64,000 bases of DNA from PALSA-612 sp035652235 (lineage in GTDB: Bacteria; Actinomycetota; Thermoleophilia; Gaiellales; Gaiellaceae), in contig DASREE010000042.1 of assembly GCA_035652235.1 (NCBI GenBank), positions 62,001-126,000 of the forward strand, given 5' to 3'. The translations under genes were made by a program, and so were the position numbers. This document shows, piece by piece, positions 26,051 through 33,765 of this stretch. The notes beneath the pieces are model-generated. The model did not search any database and was not told where the DNA came from. It worked only from the letters and a program-made list of their open reading frames with translations. Numbering within the stretch: position 1 is the first letter of the stretch; every line of letters starts with the position of its first letter.

Positions 26051-27051
26051 GGGCGCCTCCTCGCCGGCGGTTCGATCGACAGCGGGCTGTCGAAGGGGCC
26101 GTACACCTGGTGCATGAAGTGCGCCTGTGCCGTCATGCGCAGGTCGAGCGTGCGCAGCGTCTGCCGGTCGACGGCGATCGTGAACCAGGCGTCGAGCTGC
26201 GGGTCGAAGAAGGCGACCCGCCACACCGGCCGGGCGCGCAGCGTCCCCTTCCCGACGATGCGCGCGTTCGAGACCGACGCCCACAGCGGGACGGGCTGGC
26301 GGATCGGATCGAGCGCCGACGCCAGCCAGGGGCCGTGGGCCGTTTCGCGGTCCCAGCGGCGACCGCCGACGATCACCGCCTCCGGCCCGGTCGAGACCCG
26401 GTAGCTGAGCCGGTCGGGCGCCTGGAAGCGCCAGACGGTGCGCACGACGGAGCCGGGCCCAGCGGAGAGCCGGTCGTGGACGACGAGGGTGCGCAGGCGG
26501 CGCCACGTCGCCGTCGCCCGCCGGACGATCGCCGCCCCGGAGGGCGCGTCCACGGGGAAAGCGAAGGAGACGGTGGAGGCGGGGCGGTCGGGCCCGCGGA
26601 GGTCGATCGCGACCGTCCCCGGCCGCGAGCCGCCGGCCACGGCCGCCTCGTAGCAGCCGGTCCCGCACGCCCGCGCCGCGATCACCCTCCGGCCGTCCAG
26701 GCGGAAGGAGACGTCGAGCCCTGCCGCCGGTCCCTCCTGCCCGACGACGGACGCCTGCAGCGAGAGCCGCCCCGGCCCGCTCGACGCCGACAGCGCGACG
26801 GCGAGGTCGCGGTCCTCGCGCGCGAGCGTGAGCGACCCGGGCGGCGGAGCCGGGAAGGCGGAGCTGCCACTCGACCCGCCGTCGCCGGCCGCGGGCGCCG
26901 CCGCGGCCGAGCTGGAGGAGGAGCCCGCCGTCGCGAGCGTCGAGTGGGCGAGCAGCGAGACGGTGACGATGGCGCCCACGCCGGCTGCGAAGGCGACGAG
27001 CGCCGCCGACAGCCGCAGCGCGACCTTGCCGGAGCTTGGCGCGGTCGTCAT
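26047..27051 (-). CDS. Membrane-anchored exported protein with LolA-like C-terminal domain
   Basis: 334 residues. One N-terminal helix (VALRLSAALVAFAAGVGAIVTVSLLA), a Ser/Ala/Gly linker, an Ig-like segment with two Cys (ACGTGCYE), and a C-terminal domain with VWRFQAPDRLSYRV and PVWRVAFFDPQLDAWFTIAVD, resembling LolA/LppX lipoprotein carriers. Ends with His/Met-containing AHFMHQVYGPFDSPLSIEPP. Its ATG overlaps the stop of the CopC-CopD fusion by 4 bases, so it belongs to the same copper-type operon. Confidence 0.72.
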   Translation of the reverse strand: MTTAPSSGKVALRLSAALVAFAAGVGAIVTVSLLAHSTLATAGSSSSSAAAAPAAGDGGSSGSSAFPAPPPGSLTLAREDRDLAVALSASSGPGRLSLQASVVGQEGPAAGLDVSFRLDGRRVIAARACGTGCYEAAVAGGSRPGTVAIDLRGPDRPASTVSFAFPVDAPSGAAIVRRATATWRRLRTLVVHDRLSAGPGSVVRTVWRFQAPDRLSYRVSTGPEAVIVGGRRWDRETAHGPWLASALDPIRQPVPLWASVSNARIVGKGTLRARPVWRVAFFDPQLDAWFTIAVDRQTLRTLDLRMTAQAHFMHQVYGPFDSPLSIEPPARRRP

Positions 27052-28781
27052 CCCGAGGCGTGGTCGACGAGGAGGACCTGGAGCGGGCGTGCGCCCGGCG
27101 GCCGGATGTCGAACGAGATGCCCCAGCGTCCGACCATCACGAGCGCGGGCGTGTTCGCGCGCCGGAAGACGCCGGGGCGCGTCTCCGGAAGGGTGTACGC
27201 GAGCTGCTGCATCTCCATGTCGAGCATGGTGAAGGTCGCCGTCACGTCGGCGCCGCGGACCGGCTTGCCGTCCTTGCTGATCTCGACCGCGAACGTGTTG
27301 GGTACGGCCGCCCGGTTCGGGGAGACGTCGAACACGAGCTTGTAACCGCCCTTGCTGACCGTGGTCGTCGCCGGCCCCGGCCCGACGGTGGCGCTCGCGC
27401 TGCCGAGGCTGGCCAGCGCCTTCGGGGGCGGCGGCAGGCTCGTCAGCAGCGCCGCGCCGAAGAGGGCTCCGACGACGAGCACGACCTCGCCGCCGACGAG
27501 CGTGCGCAGGAGCGCGGCGGTCGAAGGTCCGCGCTCGGCGAGCCCGGCCGCGACCTGCCGGAAGCGCGGCACCGAGCGGCTGGAGTTGATCGAGGCGAGG
27601 ACGATCGTCACGGCGAGGAAGATGAGCTTGAGGACGAGCGACTTGCCGTAGGAGGTGTCCCACAGGGAGGACAGGGTGGGGAAGTGGAGGAAGGAGGCGC
27701 CGATTCCGGAGCCGACGAGCGCGAGCACCGAGACGAAGGCGAGGCGCGAGAAGCGCGGCACGCAGACGGCGAGCGTCGCGATGCGCTGCTCGCCCGCGCG
27801 CCAGCCGAGGACGAGCAGGCCGACGAGGCCGCCGATCCAGATCGATGCGGCGGCGAGGTGGCTCCAGTCGAGCAACAGCGAGAGCCAGCGCGGCGAGGTC
27901 ACAGCAGCATGGCCAGCCAGGCCGGGGACGAGCAGCGCGCCGCCCGTGGCCGCGCCGGCGCCGGCGAGCGAGAGCAACGCTGCGACGGAGCGACGCTCGC
28001 GGCGGGGGTCGTCGAGCCAGATGGCGACGCCTCCGGCGACCGCCAGGAACGCGAGTACGAGCTCGAAGTCGAGCATGCCGCGGCCGAAGGCCGAGTCGCG
28101 CATCAGCGGCACGACGCCGCCGAGGTCGAGGGCCGACCGCTGCGCGAACGTCGCCGTGGACATCTCCACGTAGACGGGCGTCGCGACGAGGGCGAGGCCG
28201 ATCGCGACCGAGAAGCTCGCGGCCAGCGACCGCAGCGAGGCACCGGTGACCGCGCGCAGCGCCGGTCTCGCGACGGCCAGCCGCAGCACGACTAGACCGA
28301 TGGCGCAGGTGGCTGCGAGAAGGGTGAGCCAGCGTGCGATGAGCAGCGGCGGGGTCGCCGCGCTCTCGCTGATGGACGGGATGACGAACTGCGGGGCGGG
28401 GCCCGGGTTGGGGCCGACGGCGAAGGTGAACGCTCCGCGCACCGGGTGCCCGTCCTCCGAGACGACCCGCCAGTAGACGAGGTACCAGCCTTCGGGCAGC
28501 GGGCGCAGCGGGACGACCAGCGTGTCCGGGTTCGCCGGCGAGCGCTGTGGCGGCGCCGTCGTCTGCTGGTGCGCATCCGCGTCGGTGACGGACACGGTCG
28601 CGAAGCGCGGCTCGACGGCCTCGCTGTACGTGAGCGTCACCTGCTTCGGCGCGGCCCGCGTCACGACGCTCGCGGACGGCGTCGTGCGCAGGAGCGCGGC
28701 GTGTGCGAGCGCCGCTGCCGGAAGCGCGAGCGCGCCTCCGGCGGCCGCGCTGTACACGGCGATGCGGGCCCGCCAGCTCAC
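27048..28781 (-). CDS. CopC-CopD-YtkA-like triple fusion, copper resistance/uptake protein
   Basis: 577 residues. Signal peptide, then a CopC domain that begins at HAALLRTTPSASVV after cleavage (His1-type copper site) and contains LTYSEAVEP and SEDGHPVRGAFTF. Next a CopD domain of about eight helices (LDWSHLAAASIWIGGLVGLL). The last ~120 residues form a YtkA/FixH-like beta domain (YKLVFDVSPNRAAVPNTFAVEI; TFTMLDMEMQQLAYTL) with Met-rich MLDMEM. CopC/CopD handle periplasmic copper and its import. The GTG overlaps the ycnI-like stop (GTGA). Confidence 0.87.
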   Translation of the reverse strand: MSWRARIAVYSAAAGGALALPAAALAHAALLRTTPSASVVTRAAPKQVTLTYSEAVEPRFATVSVTDADAHQQTTAPPQRSPANPDTLVVPLRPLPEGWYLVYWRVVSEDGHPVRGAFTFAVGPNPGPAPQFVIPSISESAATPPLLIARWLTLLAATCAIGLVVLRLAVARPALRAVTGASLRSLAASFSVAIGLALVATPVYVEMSTATFAQRSALDLGGVVPLMRDSAFGRGMLDFELVLAFLAVAGGVAIWLDDPRRERRSVAALLSLAGAGAATGGALLVPGLAGHAAVTSPRWLSLLLDWSHLAAASIWIGGLVGLLVLGWRAGEQRIATLAVCVPRFSRLAFVSVLALVGSGIGASFLHFPTLSSLWDTSYGKSLVLKLIFLAVTIVLASINSSRSVPRFRQVAAGLAERGPSTAALLRTLVGGEVVLVVGALFGAALLTSLPPPPKALASLGSASATVGPGPATTTVSKGGYKLVFDVSPNRAAVPNTFAVEISKDGKPVRGADVTATFTMLDMEMQQLAYTLPETRPGVFRRANTPALVMVGRWGISFDIRPPGARPLQVLLVDHASG

Positions 28782-29362
28782 GCGAGCGAGCGCCGCCCCC
28801 CGACGAGCCCGACGAGAGCGAGGACGAGCGCCGCCGCGGCGAGCACGACGGCGACGATGGCGAGGGTCGACGTCCCGCCGCCGAAGGAGGACACCGCCTC
28901 GACCGTCGCCGCCGGGCTGTCGGACGCCTCCGGCCCGTTCCAGTCGACGACCGAGCCGTCGGAGTACGTCTGGCGCACGTCGAAGCGCACGGTGCCGCTG
29001 GTGGCGATGCTGGCGTTGAAGCGGAAGACCGCATCCTGTCCGGTGGGGACGTGGCCGCCGGTCCAGGTCACGCGCCGGACGACCGCCTCCTCGCCCGATC
29101 CCGTCGCCTGCGTCTGCTGCGTCCAGCCGGCGGGCGGCGGCTCGAACGAGTCGATGGCGAACCCGGACGGGACGGTCAGCTGCACCTTCGTCGTCGTCAC
29201 CCCCTCCTTCTCGGTCGGCACCGACAGCGTGAACTGCTGCAGCACCTTCGCCTTCGCGACCGGCGGGCTGACGACCGAGTGCGCCGACGCGGTCTCGGCC
29301 ACGGCGAGCGCGGCCGCCGCGGCGGCCGCGGCGGCGATCGTCCAGCGTCGAACTCCATGCAT
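28778..29362 (-). CDS. YcnI-like (DUF1775) copper-binding exported protein
   Basis: 194 residues. Signal peptide MHGVRRWT...ETASA, mature N-terminus HSVVSPPVAKAK with the conserved His, then FTLSVPTEKEGVTTTKVQLTVP, GWTQQ and VTWTGGHVPTGQDAVF. A single C-terminal helix anchors it. YcnI proteins bind Cu(II) through the N-terminal His and a Trp. AAAGGAG precedes the ATG. Immediately upstream of the CopC-CopD fusion. Confidence 0.87.
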   Translation of the reverse strand: MHGVRRWTIAAAAAAAAALAVAETASAHSVVSPPVAKAKVLQQFTLSVPTEKEGVTTTKVQLTVPSGFAIDSFEPPPAGWTQQTQATGSGEEAVVRRVTWTGGHVPTGQDAVFRFNASIATSGTVRFDVRQTYSDGSVVDWNGPEASDSPAATVEAVSSFGGGTSTLAIVAVVLAAAALVLALVGLVGGRRSLA

Positions 29363-29373
29363 GCCTGCTCCTT

Positions 29374-30414
29374 TCAGGATCGCTGTACGTGGCGCGGGCG
29401 CCTTCGGCTCGTGGCCGGGAACCGGTCGGGTGCGCGCGCGGCGCCGGCCGGAGACGTGGCGACGAAGACGAGCGCGGCGGCGCCCAGGCCGCAGCCGAGC
29501 CCGAGCGCCGCGGTGGCACGGACGGCGGACGCGGGAAGGGCGGAGACGACGACGCCGTGCCGGAAGACGCCGCCGAGCTCGGAGAGTGCCTGTACCACCG
29601 CGAAGGCGGCCAGGACGGAGACGGCGGCGAGCCGCAGCCGGGATCGGCGGAGCGCTGCCGCTCCGCCTGCCACGAGCGTCAGCTCGGCGGCGAAGAGAAG
29701 CCACCGTTCGGGGGGGAGGGCGAAGCCGGCGAGCGCGAAGCCGGCGAGCGCGGCGAGCGTGGCGGCCGAGGCGGAGAGGGCGAGGCCGATCGCGGCCGGC
29801 CACGGCCGCCTGCGGGCCGCCACCCCGGCTGCTGCGAGCCCGACGAGACCGAGCACGAGCCACGGCCACAGCGCGGGCCGTGCGGCACGCGTCAGCTCGC
29901 CCGTGACCTGTGCCCGCCGTCCGTCGACGACGAGCGGCACGCTCCACGTCACCGTCCCGCGGTTGCGGAGCGCGCTCGCCGGCGCCCACACCCGTGCGTC
30001 CGCCCAGGTCAGCTCGTGCCCGCTCACGAGCGCCGCCCAGCGCGCCGCTCGATCCGTGGGAGCCGACCGGGGCGTCCCGGCCGGCCGCGCGAGCCCGAGG
30101 CTCTGGGCGGTCGGCGAGCGGTCGGCGACCATGACCTCGGTCGGAGCGAAGCGGAGGAAGGGCTCGCCGAGGTAGCCGAGCACGACCACCGCCCGGCCGG
30201 GGTCGACGCGGAGGCGCAGACGCCGGCCGGCGTCCGCGAGCGACGCGTGCACGCCGGCGAGCCGGGCCCCGCCGGGGTCGATCCGGTTGCGGTAGTCGAG
30301 GGCGACGATCGGGACGGCCGTGTGGTGCGCCTGAGCGCTGGCCGGCAGCGCCAGCGCGGCGACGACGGCGACCGACAGCGACCGGACGATCCCTGCCCTG
30401 CGGGTGCGCTGCAC
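29374..30414 (-). CDS. Exported/membrane protein of the copper cluster
   Basis: 346 residues. Signal peptide ending SAQA, mature start HHTAVPIVALDYRNRIDP with two His at the N-terminus. A soluble region (~30-170) is followed by about five helices and a basic tail. I do not recognise a named family; similar proteins accompany YcnI/CopCD operons in actinobacteria from memory, which I cannot check. 11 bases before ycnI-like gene. Confidence 0.7.
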   Translation of the reverse strand: MQRTRRAGIVRSLSVAVVAALALPASAQAHHTAVPIVALDYRNRIDPGGARLAGVHASLADAGRRLRLRVDPGRAVVVLGYLGEPFLRFAPTEVMVADRSPTAQSLGLARPAGTPRSAPTDRAARWAALVSGHELTWADARVWAPASALRNRGTVTWSVPLVVDGRRAQVTGELTRAARPALWPWLVLGLVGLAAAGVAARRRPWPAAIGLALSASAATLAALAGFALAGFALPPERWLLFAAELTLVAGGAAALRRSRLRLAAVSVLAAFAVVQALSELGGVFRHGVVVSALPASAVRATAALGLGCGLGAAALVFVATSPAGAARAPDRFPATSRRRPRHVQRS

Positions 30415-30463
30415 GTCTCCTCCGTCCGTCGGTGTGCGGCGCGCCGGGCCGGCGCGCCCCGGC

Positions 30464-31102
30464 TCAGGCTGGAGCAGGCGGGGCGCGCAGCCCGCGCAGG
30501 TCGGCGAGCGGGTTGCGGCGCGAGACGCGGACGGCGCGATGCCGGGCGGGGGCGAGCCAGACGGCCGGGCGGCGGCGCGGTGCGGCGAGCCGGGCGACGC
30601 GTGCGGCGAGCCGCCGGCACGAGCGCTCGACGAGCGCGACGCTCAGCGCGAGGGCGACGAGCACGGCGAGGATAGGGAGGATCTCGCCCGCAGGGAAGGC
30701 AGCCGGGGCGAAGCGGCCCGCGGCCAGCGAGCGCTCGGCCGACTCCTGAACGGCGAGGAAGGCGACGCTCGTGATCGCGAGCCTCGCCGTCCGCACGGCG
30801 AGCGGCTGCGCCTCCGCGGCGGCGGGAAGCAGGAGCCCGACCACTCGCCGGCGCAGCTCCCCGCGCGCGACGAGGCCCGTCGCGACGAGCGCGGCGAAGA
30901 CGGCGAGGCTGAGTGCGCTCAGCCCGGCGACAAGCGGCTCGTACCAGGCGAAGTAGGCGTGCTCGCCGCTGGCCGGCGTGAGCGTGCGGTAGAGGGCGAA
31001 GTGCCCGCCGAGCGCGCACAGCGCGACGGGCAGAGCGCCGCGGAGCCTGCCGGTTCCGCGCGCTCGCCGGAGCCTGCCGGCTCCACCACTCCCCGGAACC
31101 AT
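30464..31102 (-). CDS. Polytopic membrane protein of unknown function
   Basis: 212 residues with about four helices (LPVALCALGGHFALYRTLT; LVAGLSALSLAVFAALVATGL; ILPILAVLVALALSVALVE) and a basic C-terminus. Start chosen at ATG 31102 because TATCCT lies 7 bases upstream (leaderless); the longer frame upstream has no support. Confidence 0.65.
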   Translation of the reverse strand: MVPGSGGAGRLRRARGTGRLRGALPVALCALGGHFALYRTLTPASGEHAYFAWYEPLVAGLSALSLAVFAALVATGLVARGELRRRVVGLLLPAAAEAQPLAVRTARLAITSVAFLAVQESAERSLAAGRFAPAAFPAGEILPILAVLVALALSVALVERSCRRLAARVARLAAPRRRPAVWLAPARHRAVRVSRRNPLADLRGLRAPPAPA

Positions 31103-31109
31103 TGCGCGG

Positions 31110-31115
31110 AGGATA
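31110..31115 (-). promoter_or_regulatory. -10 hexamer TATCCT (leaderless)
   Basis: TATCCT on the minus strand, 7 bases before ATG 31102. It may start a transcript running into the copper genes. Confidence 0.5.
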
Positions 31116-31137
31116 CCTTCGCCTGCGGTTGCCGGGC

Positions 31138-32013
31138 TCACGAGGCGACGCGCAGCGTGAACGGCGCGGTCAGTACGCGCCCGCGCACCTGCAGCTGGAG
31201 GAACAGCCGCCATGTGCCCGAGTCGGGCAGGAGCACGCCGATCGTCAGGCGTCCCGGCCGGGCCGAGCTCCCCGTCACGCGGCTGGCGCCGAGCACGCTC
31301 GTACAGCCTCCCACACCGGGGCTGCAGACGTGGGTTCGGAAGTACTCGAAGCGGCCGCGGTGGAAGAAGATCGCATGCGCGAGCGCCCCGTACCAGGGCC
31401 TGAACGCGACCGGCTTGCCGTGCGGGTCGGTCACCGTCGCGGTGACGAACGACGGCTGGATCGCCCGCAGCGGCGAGGGCGTGACCTGGACGATGTGGAA
31501 GCGGTAGCCGCCGACGGTGGTCGTCGCAGCCGGCTTCGGCAGCGGCTGCGGCCGGTAGGCGCCGGCCACGCGCAGCGTGTCGAAGAGCTGGAAGTTCGTC
31601 TGCTCCAGGCCTGCTCGCCCGGACGAGACCGCCGGGTAGACGTCGACCACGACCCGGTAGGGCCCGGGGGCGGGGAACGTGATCGGCTGGGAGAAGCGGC
31701 CGCCCGGCTGCATCGGCGGATGGCGGTGGATGATCACACCGAGGTCGTCGCGGACGATGATCAGGTGCACGCCCGTGTGCGGGCCGCTGCCCGTCCTGAA
31801 CCGCGTCATCGTCTGCCCGCTCGGCTCGACGATGCGGAAGGAGACCGTCGTCGGCGTGCCGGGCCGGACGGGCCGTGAGGGCTGGAAGTCGGCGATGCGG
31901 AACTGCCTGGCCGGCTGGATCTTCACGCTGTTGCCGGAGGACGGCGAGCCGCAGCCGGCGACGGTGGCGGCCACCGTCACGATCAGGATCACGGGCAGGA
32001 GGCGTGCGCGCAC
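31138..32013 (-). CDS. Lipoprotein with His/Met-rich, copper-chaperone-like domains
   Basis: 291 residues. Lipobox VAGC at residues ~18-21. Two beta domains follow: VSFRIVEPSGQTMTRFRTGS, HTGVHLIIVRDDLGVIIHRH with PPMQPGG (clustered His and Met), and later GALAHAIFFHRGRFEYFRTH. The His/Met clusters suggest a metal role; context supports copper. Start is a GTG 3 bases after the previous stop. Confidence 0.72.
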   Translation of the reverse strand: MRARLLPVILIVTVAATVAGCGSPSSGNSVKIQPARQFRIADFQPSRPVRPGTPTTVSFRIVEPSGQTMTRFRTGSGPHTGVHLIIVRDDLGVIIHRHPPMQPGGRFSQPITFPAPGPYRVVVDVYPAVSSGRAGLEQTNFQLFDTLRVAGAYRPQPLPKPAATTTVGGYRFHIVQVTPSPLRAIQPSFVTATVTDPHGKPVAFRPWYGALAHAIFFHRGRFEYFRTHVCSPGVGGCTSVLGASRVTGSSARPGRLTIGVLLPDSGTWRLFLQLQVRGRVLTAPFTLRVAS

Positions 32014-32016
32014 CGA

Positions 32017-32676
32017 TCAGAGCCCCTGGTGAAAGAGGTAGCTGCGGTGCGGCGGGACGTAGCCGCCGATCTCGAGCACGATCTCAGCATGCCTGCTGAG
32101 CGGGATCCTCCGCGGATCGTCCGTCCAGCGGCGGCCGCCGACGAACGCAAGCACCTCCTTGCCGCGCGGCGCGCGGAAGCCGGCGAGCACGCGCCGGGAG
32201 AGGGGCTGGCCCCAGACAGAGAACAGCTGCCCGACCGTGAGTCGCCGGCCCGCGGCGACCTCCACGACCCCGCTCGGCTCGCGCGTCAGCAGCGGATACG
32301 AGCAGCGTCCGCCGAGGACGTAGGCGCCGTCGCGGCGAAGCGGCGGCGCGATGCCGATGCCGGCCGGCAGGAGCAGCACGAGCCGCCGGGCGAAAAGCTC
32401 GACGTGGACGCCGTCGCGCCGCGCGCGCGAGCGCGTGCACCTGAGGGAGCCGACCGGACGCCCGGCGGCGACGGCCGGGGAGGTGGCCGGGAGCCGGTAC
32501 GCGCCGGTGACGCCGATCGGCGTCGGTCGGGGGACGCTGGCACGGGGGAGGCGCTTGGCCGACTCCCCGACGGGCACGAGCGCGAGCAGGCAGGCCGCGG
32601 CCGCCGCCCGGGCGAGGGTCGGCGGCCGCGCGCGGGCCGCGCGCCCGTGGCGGCGGAGGCGTTCGGCCGCGGGCAC
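32017..32676 (-). CDS. Exported protein of unknown function
   Basis: 219 residues. A basic N-terminus (VPAAERLRRHGRAARAR) and a hydrophobic stretch AAAAACLLALVPVG form a signal or anchor. The rest is a beta-rich domain ending GGYVPPHRSYLFHQGL. Start at GTG 32676 is set by AGGAG 5 bases upstream, which overlaps the TAG stop of the transporter gene. Operon with the lipoprotein. Confidence 0.7.
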   Translation of the reverse strand: MPAAERLRRHGRAARARPPTLARAAAAACLLALVPVGESAKRLPRASVPRPTPIGVTGAYRLPATSPAVAAGRPVGSLRCTRSRARRDGVHVELFARRLVLLLPAGIGIAPPLRRDGAYVLGGRCSYPLLTREPSGVVEVAAGRRLTVGQLFSVWGQPLSRRVLAGFRAPRGKEVLAFVGGRRWTDDPRRIPLSRHAEIVLEIGGYVPPHRSYLFHQGL

Positions 32677-32684
32677 GGGCGCTC

Positions 32685-33539
32685 CTAGGCGCCGGCGAGC
32701 TCGAGCTCCAGGTGGTCGGGCTCTCCGCCCGGCTTCGGGCGCGAGAGCAGCACGGCGCCCGCGATCAGGAGCGCGAAGGCGACGCCGCGCAGCACGCCGA
32801 GCTCCCCGTCGGGGAAGGGCTCGGAGTAGAGGGTGGTACCGGCGATGATCGGCAGGCCGTTCGTGAGCAGGGTGGTGATCCCGGCCGTCGTCAGCGCGCC
32901 GCCGCGCTGGAAGCCGAGCTGAAGGACGATCGTGCCGAGCGCGTACGCGACCACCATCGCGGGGATGAAGAGCGTCCGCGCACCGCCGGAGACGATCGTC
33001 TTCGTGAGCACGTCGCCGGCCGCGAACAGGAGCCCGGCGGCGGCGCCGTGGGCCGCCGCTCCACCGAGCAGCCTGGTGCCGGGCCCGACCGACAGCGCCG
33101 CAAGCCCTCCCGAGGCGACGAACCAGCCGGCGATCGCCGGCCAGGAGCCCTGGTCGCCGTTGCCGGTCGCGCCTGCCAGGGAGACGCCGAGGAAGAACAG
33201 CCCGACGACGGACACCAGCACCCCGACGAGCTCGCGTCGGGTCAGCTTCACCCGCGCGATCCGCGAGCTGAGGAAGGCGAGGATGCCGAGGCCGCCCGCC
33301 GACAGGGACTGGACGAGCGCGAGCGGGGCGAGCGCGAGTGCCCCGACGTAGCAGAGGAAGCCGCCCGACTCGGCCGCGAACCCCGCCAGCCAGCTCCGGC
33401 TGCGGAGCAGGAGGCGAAGCGACTCCGCCGGCCGGCGCACCGAGAGCGGCGGCAGCGAGGCCGCCGCGTGCTGCTCGCGGATCCACGCCCAGTTGATAGC
33501 GAGCGCGGACACGAACGTGAGCACGATCGCGAGCGTCAT
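32685..33539 (-). CDS. DMT-superfamily membrane protein, NIPA/DUF803-like
   Basis: 284 residues, nine or ten helices. The N-terminus MTLAIVLTFVSALAINWAWIREQ and the motif FLCYVGALALAPLALVQSLSAGGLG are typical of the NIPA-like/EamA group often annotated as magnesium or unknown transporters. ATG follows GGGAAGGG. First gene of the leftward run. Confidence 0.78.
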   Translation of the reverse strand: MTLAIVLTFVSALAINWAWIREQHAAASLPPLSVRRPAESLRLLLRSRSWLAGFAAESGGFLCYVGALALAPLALVQSLSAGGLGILAFLSSRIARVKLTRRELVGVLVSVVGLFFLGVSLAGATGNGDQGSWPAIAGWFVASGGLAALSVGPGTRLLGGAAAHGAAAGLLFAAGDVLTKTIVSGGARTLFIPAMVVAYALGTIVLQLGFQRGGALTTAGITTLLTNGLPIIAGTTLYSEPFPDGELGVLRGVAFALLIAGAVLLSRPKPGGEPDHLELELAGA

Positions 33540-33679
33540 GGCCCTTCCCGTCCTCCCACGAGCTCACATCGTTGCACGTCGGAGGCCCGCTGCGAAAGGG
33601 CCGGCGCCGACCGGACGCAGGCCCCGGCGGCGCACGCCCGTCCGGGGTAGAAGGGAGCTGCGCGCGCTCGGCGAGGGCG

Positions 33680-33721
33680 GTCCTTCCTCCACCCCCCGTA
33701 TCGCGTCCTTCCTCCACCCCC
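33680..33721. repeat. Two 17-bp direct repeats upstream of the diguanylate cyclase gene
   Basis: GTCCTTCCTCCACCCCC occurs at 33680-33696 and again at 33705-33721, exactly 25 bases apart. Lies in the 226-base divergent region between the NIPA-like gene and the GGDEF gene. Could be a regulator site; nothing else is recognised in this gap. Confidence 0.6.
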
Positions 33722-33765
33722 GATCGAGGGATACAGGCGCCTCGGAGCGCTGCCGACCGCCCCGC

